From DATLZU01 sp051293835 (GTDB lineage: Bacteria > Nitrospirota > Nitrospiria > Nitrospirales > Nitrospiraceae): DNA of 64,000 nt. Shown here piece after piece: positions 44,545 to 52,150 of this stretch (positions are counted from its first letter, which is position 1; the number at the start of each line of letters is the position of its first letter). The stretch lies in assembly GCA_051293835.1 (NCBI GenBank), contig JBPKMA010000003.1, forward strand, positions 274,917 to 338,916, given 5' to 3'. The position numbers and the translations under genes are program-made. The notes beneath the pieces are model-generated. The model searched no databases. It saw nothing but the letters and a program-made list of their open reading frames with translations, and was not told the origin of the DNA.

Positions 44545-46023
44545 CTATTTCTCCGGTCTCAGTTGGGGAAAGAGCACCACGTCGCGGATGGATGCCTGAT
44601 TGGTGAACAGCATGACGAGTCGGTCGATCCCGATTCCTTCGCCCGCGGTGGGGGGCATACCGTATTCGAGCGCGCGCAAAAAGTCTTCATCCACCAGGTG
44701 TGCTTCTTCATCGCCGGCTGCCCGCTGGGATGCTTGCGCCTCGAACCGTCGGCGCTGGTCGAGCGGATCGTTCAACTCGGAAAAGGCGTTGGCGATTTCT
44801 CGACCGGCGATGTACAGCTCGAACCGGTCGGTCAGAGTCGGATCGGAGTCCTTGCGGCGGGCGAGGGGTGACAGCTCGATCGGGTAATCCGTGATGAACG
44901 TCGGTTGTTGCAGATGGGGTTCCACGGTTTCCTCGAACATTTCGTTCAGGATTGTCGCCAGGGGCGCATTGGGATTGACCTCGACACCGAGCCGCTTCGC
45001 GGCGGCCAGCGCGGAGGATCGATCGTGCAGGACGGACTCATCCAGCTTGTTCACTTCAAGGATCGCCTGGTGGTACGACCAACGCCGCCAGGGGGGTGTC
45101 AAGTCGATCTGCTGGCCTTGGTAGTCGACCACGGTCCGACCCAACACCTCCCGTCCCAAGCGAACGAACAACTCCTCGGTCAACCCCATCAAGTCAGTGT
45201 AGTCGGCGAAGGCCACGTAGAATTCCAGCATCGTAAATTCGGGATTATGGATCGTCGAGATGCCCTCGTTCCGGAAATTGCGGTTGATCTCGAACACACG
45301 CGGGAAGCCGCCAACAATGAGCCGCTTCAGATAGAGTTCCGGTGCGATCCGCAAATAGAGATCCATCCCCAGCGCGTTGTGATGGGTGACGAACGGTTTG
45401 GCTGCCGCGCCGCCGGGAATCGGATGCATCATCGGGGTCTCAACTTCCAGAAATCCCCGCTCGATCAGAAACGAACGGATGGCGGCGATGATGCGGCTGC
45501 GGGTGATGAAGATCGCGTGAACGGCGGGGTTGGCGATCAGATCCACGTACCGCTGGCGGTAGCGGGTTTCCACGTCGGTGAGGCCATGCCATTTTTCCGG
45601 CAGAGGACGCAACGCCTTGCTGAGAAAGGTCAGGGAACGGACTTCGACGGTGAACTCGTCGGTCTTGGTGCGAAACAGTCGGCCGGTGACGCCGATCCAG
45701 TCGCCAAGGTCCAGCTCCTCGCAGATCCGGTAAGTCTGTTCGCCCAGGAGATCCTTCTTGAGATAAACCTGCAAGCGGTCCGCGCCGTCCTGGAGCACGG
45801 CGAAGGCGGCTTTGCCGAACCGCCGTAACGCCACAATGCGGCCGGCCAGCGTGCACTCGATGCGCTCCTGCTCCAGCGTCTCCTTGGACTTCCGTCCGTG
45901 CAGACGGATCAGGTCGCCGGCTCGGTCTTTGACCTCGAACCGCGTGCCGTACGGTTGGACTCCGAGTTGCCGGAGTGTCTCGAGTTTCTTGATCCGCTGA
46001 AGGCGTTGGTCGTTGTCTTCCAT
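44545..46023 (-). CDS. lysS: Lysyl-tRNA synthetase, class II
   Basis: Charges tRNA-Lys. The N-terminal OB fold (GRIVALRRFGKAAFAVLQDG) binds the anticodon; catalytic motifs are motif 1 in FLEVETPMMHPIPGGAAAKPF, motif 2 RVFEINRNFRNEGISTIHNPEF and motif 3 GIGIDRLVMLFTN, all class II. Length 492 residues agrees with the bacterial type. The N-terminus is as expected: MEDNDQRLQRIKKLETLRQ. It lies 55 bases downstream of prfB, the usual E. coli-like neighbour pair prfB-lysS. Confidence 0.96.
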   Translation of the reverse strand: MEDNDQRLQRIKKLETLRQLGVQPYGTRFEVKDRAGDLIRLHGRKSKETLEQERIECTLAGRIVALRRFGKAAFAVLQDGADRLQVYLKKDLLGEQTYRICEELDLGDWIGVTGRLFRTKTDEFTVEVRSLTFLSKALRPLPEKWHGLTDVETRYRQRYVDLIANPAVHAIFITRSRIIAAIRSFLIERGFLEVETPMMHPIPGGAAAKPFVTHHNALGMDLYLRIAPELYLKRLIVGGFPRVFEINRNFRNEGISTIHNPEFTMLEFYVAFADYTDLMGLTEELFVRLGREVLGRTVVDYQGQQIDLTPPWRRWSYHQAILEVNKLDESVLHDRSSALAAAKRLGVEVNPNAPLATILNEMFEETVEPHLQQPTFITDYPIELSPLARRKDSDPTLTDRFELYIAGREIANAFSELNDPLDQRRRFEAQASQRAAGDEEAHLVDEDFLRALEYGMPPTAGEGIGIDRLVMLFTNQASIRDVVLFPQLRPEK

Positions 46024-46078
46024 AAGCTTAACCGGTAGCGACGAGCGAACGAGTTGGGCGCCCCGTCATAGGGGTTCG

Positions 46079-47189
46079 CTATCTGCTGCCCGCTGCCAGT
46101 TGTTGTCTCAGATACGCCTCGATGAATTCGTCCAGGTCGCCGTCCATCACGGCTTCGACGTTGCCGACTTCGAGGTTCGTCCGATGGTCTTTCACCATTT
46201 GATAGGGTTGGAACACGTAGGAGCGGATCTGGTTTCCCCAGGCGATTTCCTTTTTCTCGCCCACGATTGCCTGAAACTCCGCCCGCTTTTTTTGCTGTTC
46301 CAGTTCGTAGAGACGGGCTTTCAGGATTTTCATCGCGCTCATCCGATTCTGCAGTTGTGACCGCTCGTTCTGGCATTGCACCACGATCCCAGTGGGGAGA
46401 TGGGTGATGCGGATGGCTGTCTCCACTTTGTTGACGTTCTGCCCCCCGGCGCCACCAGAGCGGAACGTGTCGATCCGCAGGTCCTTCTCGTCGATCACGA
46501 TCTCCACGTCTTCTTCGATCTCGGGATACACGAACACAGAGGCGAACGACGTGTGCCGCCGCTTGTTGGCGTCGAACGGCGAAATCCGCACCAGGCGATG
46601 CACGCCGGCTTCGGCCTTCAGGTAACCGTACGCGTACGGCCCGGCGATCGAGAGCGTGGCGCTTTTGATGCCTGCTTCGTCGCCCGCTTGCAGGTCCAGC
46701 GTCTCGACCTTGAACCCTTTGCGTTCCGCCCAGCGGACGTACATCCGCAGCAGCATCTGGGCCCAGTCTTGAGATTCCGTGCCGCCGGCGCCGGGATGAA
46801 TCGCGAGGATGGCGTTGCTGCCGTCCCGTTCTCCGGACAACAGCAGTTCGATGCGCAAGGCGTTGACGTCGGCTTCGAGCCGCTTCAGCTCGGTGGAGAG
46901 TTCCCGTTCCAGCTCGGCGTCGCCCGTTTCTTCGGTCAATTCCACCATCGCGCAAAGATCGCCCTGCCGGCGCTCGATCTCACGCCAGCGGTTGAGTTCC
47001 CGCTCGATGGCGGCTTTTTTCCTGCTGAGTCGCGCGGCAGCCTGGGAATCGTTCCAGAAGTCCGGATGCGCCGATTGCTCGTTCAGGCTGTTCAGTTCCT
47101 CGGTCAATCGCGAGAGGTCAAAGATGCCCCCGGAGTTCGCTGATCTGCTCACCAATCGTTCGAACCCGCGCACGGACTTCGTCAAGCAT
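46079..47189 (-). CDS. prfB: Peptide chain release factor 2, with programmed +1 frameshift
   Basis: Terminates translation at UGA and UAA. The main frame shows the SPF stop-recognition tripeptide in VRISPFDANKRRH, the catalytic GGQ in SGGAGGQNVNKVE and TGIVVQCQNERSQ. The gene starts at ATG 47187-47189 (ribosome site AAGGAG), reads MLDEVRARVRTIGEQISEL then RGHL and meets TGA at 47118-47120; after a +1 shift it continues DLSRLTEELNS to the end. The site, CTT TGA C, preceded by the internal ribosome-like GGGGG, is the autoregulatory frameshift of most bacterial RF2 genes. Between the lnt and lysS genes on the same strand. Confidence 0.95.
47118..47134 (-). promoter_or_regulatory. prfB programmed frameshift site
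   Basis: Read on the minus strand: CGGGGGCATCTTTGAC. A ribosome-binding-like GGGGG three bases before CTT TGA C promotes slippage of the peptidyl-tRNA from CUU to UUU. When RF2 is scarce the slow UGA decoding lets the shift occur; when it is abundant, a 23-residue product is released instead. Confidence 0.92.
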
Positions 47190-47268
47190 AGACAGCTCCT
47201 TGAAGCGAGAGGCACTCACGCATCGGGCGCGAGGGAAAAGTTTGCGTGCGCCACCTCGCGCCCGAAAC

Positions 47269-48876
47269 CTATCGCCGATGGTCGTGACTATTGCGCCGGA
47301 AGCGTGTGGCCGTCAAGAAAAGTCCGGCAATTATAACACACCCGTACCCGAAGACATCACCGTATTGCGTGTAAAACGTCGGGCGATGTTGAACGGGGAT
47401 CGAACCTGTCAGCGCCGCTTCCGTGAAGATCGGCGTCGCGCTGAGAATACGTCCGAACGGATCGATGAAACCGGAGATCCCCGTATTGGCGGCCCGGGCG
47501 AAGGCCACGCGGTTCTCCACCGCCCGGAAGACGACCATCCCGAAGTGCTGATAGGGAGCGGCCGAGCGGCCGAACCAGGCGTCATTTGTGATGGTCGCCA
47601 TGAACTCCGCGCCGTTGAGGGCAAATTGGCGAACCAGGTCCGGAAAAATCACCTCGTAACAGATAACGACCCCGAATTTGACTTCCGGTTTTTCGTCATC
47701 GGCGTGCAGCGAAGCGGTCGCGAGCGGCCGTACAGTCAGAATGGTGGGGGTGGTGCCAGCCTCGAAGTCGCCGATGCCCTCCACGAGTTTGTCCAGAAAA
47801 AAGAGCACCGACGAGTGCAGGGGGATGTACTCGCCGAACGGGACCAGGTGTTGTTTGTCGTAGCGGCCTGTGATCTCACCGTCAGGCGCGAGCAGATACG
47901 CGCTGTTCAACAGGTACGGACGGTGATCCGGGGTGTATCGGAGTGCCGGGCTGCCGAAAAGAATGGGTGTGCGCGCGGCTTGTGCCATGGCGGTTACTTC
48001 TGATCGGTACTGCGGCTCCAGCTCGAACAGAAAGGGGGTCGCCGCTTCCGGCCAGATGATCAAATCGGATCGAGTGGCTACCTGCGCCGTCAAGCGACGG
48101 TAGCGCTCCAGCGTCTCCTCTCGGTACGCGACGTCCCATTTGTGCGCCTGATCGATGTTAGCTTGCACCAGTCCGATGGACAGCGTTCGGACATTGAGAG
48201 AATGCGCGTCCGCCTGCAGGGCGCTGTACCCATATATCCCTGCGATCGCCATGGCGAGCAAGGCGGCGGCTGGGGTCTGCCAAGCCAATCCGACCTGGTC
48301 CCGGTGACGGAAACGGGCCAAGACCCAGCTCATCAGCTCGGTCAGCGCGAGGTTCACGAGTACGATCAGGAACGATACGCCGTACACGCCGGTGTGGTCC
48401 GCGATCTGGATGAGCAAGAGCCATTGATATTGGGAATATCCGAGCAGAGCCCAGGGCAGGCCGGACAGGACATAGGTGCGCAGCAGTTCGAGCGACACCC
48501 ACAGGCTGGGAGCCGTTAGAAAGAGCATCGAAGGAACCGTCTGCTTGAGCCATATGTATCCGGCAGCATACAGGGCAATGTAGAGCCCAAGATAAGCGGT
48601 CAAGAGCACCATGACGGCATAACTGACCACCAGGGGCATCTTGCCGTAGAGGTGCATGGCTGTCACGACCCATGACATCGTGTTGGTGAACCCGATCAGC
48701 CCGGTGAGCCAGCCGATTCGGAAAGCCCGGCGTGGCGACGCCGGCTCGATGGCGAAATGAAGCGGAACCAGGAGGACCCAGGCAAGGAAGCCGAGATTGA
48801 AGTCGGGAAAGCAGAGGGGATACAAAACCCCACTCGCGCAGGCCAGCAGGATCTGACGCGCGAGGGCTTTGTCCAT
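47269..48876 (-). CDS. lnt: Apolipoprotein N-acyltransferase
   Basis: Adds the third acyl chain to lipoproteins in the inner membrane before Lol-mediated export. N-terminal eight hydrophobic helices span residues up to about 215; the nitrilase-like domain contains the catalytic Glu in IWPEAATPF, Lys in YDKQHLVPFGEYIP and Cys in GVVICYEVIFPDLVRQ, with ITNDAWFG and the later PPYQHF-type APYQHFGMVVFRAVENR. ATG 48876 (MDKALARQILLA) is the start because the helix begins there. Length 535 residues. Upstream of prfB; together with lolC, lolD and two lipoprotein-like genes it makes a lipoprotein maturation and export operon. Confidence 0.93.
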   Translation of the reverse strand: MDKALARQILLACASGVLYPLCFPDFNLGFLAWVLLVPLHFAIEPASPRRAFRIGWLTGLIGFTNTMSWVVTAMHLYGKMPLVVSYAVMVLLTAYLGLYIALYAAGYIWLKQTVPSMLFLTAPSLWVSLELLRTYVLSGLPWALLGYSQYQWLLLIQIADHTGVYGVSFLIVLVNLALTELMSWVLARFRHRDQVGLAWQTPAAALLAMAIAGIYGYSALQADAHSLNVRTLSIGLVQANIDQAHKWDVAYREETLERYRRLTAQVATRSDLIIWPEAATPFLFELEPQYRSEVTAMAQAARTPILFGSPALRYTPDHRPYLLNSAYLLAPDGEITGRYDKQHLVPFGEYIPLHSSVLFFLDKLVEGIGDFEAGTTPTILTVRPLATASLHADDEKPEVKFGVVICYEVIFPDLVRQFALNGAEFMATITNDAWFGRSAAPYQHFGMVVFRAVENRVAFARAANTGISGFIDPFGRILSATPIFTEAALTGSIPVQHRPTFYTQYGDVFGYGCVIIAGLFLTATRFRRNSHDHRR

Positions 48877-48977
48877 CGAATGTACTTTAACCAAAGAGAC
48901 AACGGGTTGCAACTTGGGTATGGTAGCCGCGAGGGATCATTGAACGCTGAATACGGAAAGTCGGTGAGGTGACAGGG

Positions 48978-49376
48978 ATGAAGTGCCGGGTACTTGGCTT
49001 GTGTGTGGTCTTGCTGATCGGAGATGTGGCGATCAGCCGTGCCGAGGAGCCTCCGATTTGGCGGCAAGCTGGGATGAAACTCCTGCGCGGCGCGATCAAC
49101 TTGAGCACAGGCTGGATGGAGCTGCCGAAGCAAATCTATCTGATTGGTCAAGCAGAAGGCTGGGTGACCGGCGCGTTGCGAGGACCCATCGACGGGCTAG
49201 GGATGTTGGTCGCCCGCACGGTCGCCGGCGCCTATGAGGTGTTGACGTTTCCGATTCCCGTTCCGCCCCGCTACCAGCCCTTGTTCGAGCCGAGTTTTGT
49301 GTGGCAGCATGACCCGTCGCCCTCTGTTCAACCGGCCCGTTCGACCGAATCCGACGTTATCGCTGCCTCCTCCTGA
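48978..49376 (+). CDS. Exosortase-system-associated protein, TIGR04073 type
   Basis: Small exported protein of 132 residues: signal MKCRVLGLCVVLLIGDVAISRA, then the conserved pattern AGMKLLRGAINLSTGWMELPKQIYLIG and a second block MLVARTVAGAYEVLTFPIPVP-x-PRYQPLFEP. This matches the family named TIGR04073, noted in genomes that carry exosortase systems; its biochemical role is unknown. A ribosome site AGGTGACAGGG precedes the ATG. Convergent with the deformylase-like gene, and divergent from lnt. Confidence 0.75.
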   Translation: MKCRVLGLCVVLLIGDVAISRAEEPPIWRQAGMKLLRGAINLSTGWMELPKQIYLIGQAEGWVTGALRGPIDGLGMLVARTVAGAYEVLTFPIPVPPRYQPLFEPSFVWQHDPSPSVQPARSTESDVIAASS

Positions 49377-49388
49377 GCAAGTCCGTGC

Positions 49389-49937
49389 TTAATGCTGGAT
49401 GCGATCCCGAAACAGCGTGCCGTTCAGGGGGGCTACCTCATGCTGAAAGGCGAGGGTCTCCAGTCTGAGGCGGTCAGCGCCCGTATGTAGCCCTATGTAG
49501 CCCTCCGGGGTTATGCCTTCCACGACCGGCCGGCCATAGCGCAGGAGGTTGCCGGTGTAATCCGGGATGCGCAAACAACCCTCCCGGACGAGACGCCGGT
49601 TGTCCTGATCCACGATCCGCGGGTTCAGCAGCACCACACGCCCGTGGCCGGTCTCGCCGTTCTTGCGCGCCACATCGACCACGATGACTTGAAGGGAGCG
49701 GTCGATCTGTGGGGCGGCGAGTGCGACGCTGGAGGATGCTTCCAGGGTATCGAGCACGTCCTGGATGAGGCCCAGCAAGGCCGGATCGTCCGAGGAGACC
49801 AGCGCCGAAATGCCTTTGAGGATCGGATCGGGGTAGAGCCAGATCGGACGGCCACACCGGTAGAGCCCTTCGGACAACCCCGTGACGATACCTGGCCGAT
49901 CCTGACCGAACGCAGTGATCATGGCGAAGGCGGGCAT
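49389..49937 (-). pseudogene. ACT domain-peptide deformylase chimera, inactive deformylase
   Basis: The frame from ATG 49935-49937 begins MPAFAMITAFGQDRPGIVTGLSEGLYRCG, the first strand-helix of a GcvR-type ACT regulator, then switches within a few residues to IWLYPDPILKGIS and the body of a peptide deformylase. The deformylase part has VALAAPQI, EGCLRIP and QHEVAPLNG: the metal motif that should be HExxH reads HEVAP, losing the second His, and GIGLAAP has become SVALAAP. A tandem duplication (GTAGCCCTAT/GTAGCCCTCC near 49485) has added residues before the motif. It looks like two neighbouring genes fused by deletion and then decayed. Confidence 0.72.
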
Positions 49938-50089
49938 GGGGGACCTCTTCAGCGCGATGGAGCGCGATGGGATGCGAAGGCTGAGTCCCCTCACTGGGGC
50001 GAGGAGTGAGCAAGGCGAGACGCTTCCGCCGCACCTTGTCCGGTCTGAAAGAACGGGGTATCCTATGTCCTCCATCCAGGAACGGGGCG

Positions 50090-51079
50090 ATGCCGCGCAA
50101 TGAGCAGTTTACCCGCCAATGGCTTATCGTCCACAAGCTGGAAGCCTCGCGTGCCGGCCTCACTCTGGAAGAGTTGCGGGAGGCGCTGCCCCCCGAATAT
50201 CTCAAGCATCCCCGGACGCTCCGGCGTGACCTGGAGGCGCTGGAGGCTGCCGGGGTCCCGCTGATCAGCGAACGCGCAGACGGCCGCGTCCGCTGGCGCC
50301 TGATGGACGGCTACCGCAACCTGCCTCTGACCTTCTCGCCGACCGAACTGATGGCTCTCTTGATCAGCCGGCATTTGCTGAAACCGCTCGAAGGTACCCA
50401 TATCCAGTCCGCGCTGGATTCCGCGTTGAACAAGGCCGCAGCCGTATTGCCGCCGGGCAGCTATCAGTACCTTGGCCGGGTGCAAGACATGTTGTCCGTC
50501 GGCATCGGCCCGCACAAACGGTACCGGCAGCACCGCGAGACCATCGACCGCCTAGCCCAGGCCATCGACAAGCACCGGACGGTCCAGATGCGGTACTACT
50601 CGGCGTCCAGGGGGCGTATGACCCGCCGGGAGGTTGATCCGTATCGATTGTGGTATGCGTCGGGCGGGCTGTACCTGGTCGGCCATTGCCATCTGCGGAA
50701 CGATGTGCGGATGTTCGCCGTCGAGCGTATTCGCTCCGTGACCCTGACGGACCATCCGTATCAAATGCCGTTGGGGTTTGATTTGGATGCCTATATGCAG
50801 GACGCCCTGACCGTCATGCGGGGCAAGCGCATCGACGTGGAACTCTTGTTTAACCAGGCAACCGCTGCCTGGGTCCGCGACCGTGTTTGGCATCCGAGCC
50901 AGAAACTGACCCCGCTCAAAGGAGGCCGACTCCGCATGGCGTTGCAGGTGGCGGATACGCGGGAACTGGTCGGCTGGGTTCTGAGTTTCGGCAGCGGTGT
51001 GCGGGTGATCGAGCCGGAGTCGCTGCGCAAAGCGGTCCAGCAGGAGGCTAAGCGCATTGCGGAGGGAGCAGAACAGTGA
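50090..51079 (+). CDS. WYL-domain transcriptional regulator
   Basis: Regulator of 329 residues with an N-terminal helix-turn-helix (LTLEELREALPPEYLKHPRTLRRDLEALEAAGVPL) and a WYL ligand-sensing domain around RTVQMRYYSASRGRMTRREVDPYRLWYASGGLYLVGHC, followed by a C-terminal WCX extension (IDVELLFNQATAAWVRDRVWHPSQ). WYL proteins often control CRISPR-Cas and other defence genes by sensing nucleotides or nucleic acid. Its place directly before the cas genes supports this. ATG 50090 matches the conserved start MPRNEQFTRQW; the longer frame upstream runs through noncoding sequence. Confidence 0.85.
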   Translation: MPRNEQFTRQWLIVHKLEASRAGLTLEELREALPPEYLKHPRTLRRDLEALEAAGVPLISERADGRVRWRLMDGYRNLPLTFSPTELMALLISRHLLKPLEGTHIQSALDSALNKAAAVLPPGSYQYLGRVQDMLSVGIGPHKRYRQHRETIDRLAQAIDKHRTVQMRYYSASRGRMTRREVDPYRLWYASGGLYLVGHCHLRNDVRMFAVERIRSVTLTDHPYQMPLGFDLDAYMQDALTVMRGKRIDVELLFNQATAAWVRDRVWHPSQKLTPLKGGRLRMALQVADTRELVGWVLSFGSGVRVIEPESLRKAVQQEAKRIAEGAEQ

Positions 51080-51273
51080 CCTAGGATGTCACTGGGTCCA
51101 TCCGGCGGCTCCCCTCCGGCGCTGGTAAGTCTCGGTGGGCAAAGGAGAATTCGACCCAAGAATATGTCGGAGAAGATGACCTTGCCTGTCACAGGCGTGT
51201 GCAACACTTGTCGAAGCCCCTCCCATGGGGGTGCAGAGGGGGAACGTGAAGCGATGAACGAAAGCAGACGGCC

Positions 51274-51633
51274 ATGCGAGATGCTGGACTGATAGTGACG
51301 ATCCTCTTGTTGTGCGTCGTGCCGGCCTGGGCCGAGGGCGGATTCGACCCGAGGTATGAGCGCGACTACAACATCTTCAATCTCGCCGACCGCTATCGGC
51401 CGGACAATCCGCTCAATCCGGCCAACACATATCATCCGGACAACCCCTTCAACCCGGCGAACCGCTACGATCCGGACAATCCAGCGAATCCGGTCAATCA
51501 ATACAATCCGAACAACCCGTTCAATCCGGCGAATCGCTTTCATCCGGACAATCCGCTGAATCCAGCCAATCGGTTCAACTCCGCCGTGCCTTTCGCACCG
51601 CTGGATGGGGGAAAGCGGTTGAGGGCATGGTGA
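51274..51633 (+). CDS. Secreted Asn-Pro-repeat protein A
   Basis: Short exported protein (119 residues) with a Sec signal (AGLIVTILLLCVVPAWA). The mature part is nearly all made of a 12-13-residue unit, roughly YxPDNPxNPANR, repeated about five times (RPDNPLNPANTYH, PDNPFNPANRYD, PDNPANPVNQYN, PNNPFNPANRFH, PDNPLNPANRFN). Such Asn-Pro-rich repeats form extended, non-globular chains. I know of no family function. It lies between the WYL regulator and the cas genes, and a related protein is located after csb2 (58859-59284). Confidence 0.75.
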   Translation: MRDAGLIVTILLLCVVPAWAEGGFDPRYERDYNIFNLADRYRPDNPLNPANTYHPDNPFNPANRYDPDNPANPVNQYNPNNPFNPANRFHPDNPLNPANRFNSAVPFAPLDGGKRLRAW

Positions 51634-51748
51634 GGAGTGGGAGGAAACGACAGAGAAGGCGATCGTGTGGGGCCCATTGCGGGCTCCTCAGACGCATCTG
51701 CACGGATGCGGCTCGAATCAATCGAGCAGAGTGAAACGGACAGAGAAC

Positions 51749-51767
51749 GTCATGCTCTTCGCATGAC
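51749..51767. promoter_or_regulatory. Perfect inverted repeat upstream of the cas genes
   Basis: GTCATGC-TCTTC-GCATGAC, a seven-base perfect palindrome with a five-base gap, 85 bases before the cas3 relic. It could be an operator of a dimeric regulator such as the nearby WYL protein or a short RNA hairpin; no T-run follows, so a terminator is unlikely. Confidence 0.45.
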
Positions 51768-51852
51768 CTGTGAATGCACCGGCAACGTTTCTCATGTTGC
51801 GCTGAGGCGGGGAGGCAGTTAAACAAAAGATGTTTGGCGAGAGGACACCACG

Positions 51853-52116
51853 ATGAGGATCGCCCATGCGTTTGAGCGATGGTTTCAGCTAGCAACCGGT
51901 GAAGCACCCTTTCTGTTCCAGGTCCGCTTCGCTTGCAAGGAACCGTTGCCCCAATTGGTGCACGTCCCGACGGGTCTGGGCAAAACCGCGATGGCGGTGC
52001 TGGGGTGGTTGTGGCGGCGGAAATTTCATCCTGACGAGACGATTCGCACCGCCACCCCGCGGCGGCTGGTGTATTGCCTGCCCATGCGGGTGTTTGAGCT
52101 GCATGGGAGCGATTGA
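51853..52116 (+). pseudogene. Truncated cas3 paralogue (N-terminal fragment)
   Basis: An 87-residue frame with the beginning of a Cas3-type helicase: FERWFQLATGEAPFLFQVRF, the P-loop VPTGLGKTAMAV and PRRLVYCLPMRV, where Cas3 proteins continue into the helicase core. It stops at VFELHGSD instead. The intact cas3 35 bases downstream has equivalent motifs (FPWQRKLYDE, DVPTGLGKT, PRRLVYVVNRRTV) but clearly different sequence, so this is the remnant of another, related Cas3 rather than a duplicate. It keeps an ATG and a ribosome site (GAGAGGA), and could still be made as a short peptide. Confidence 0.7.
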
Positions 52117-52150
52117 GGTGGTATAAGCTGGTAAAGCGAGACAGGCCAAC

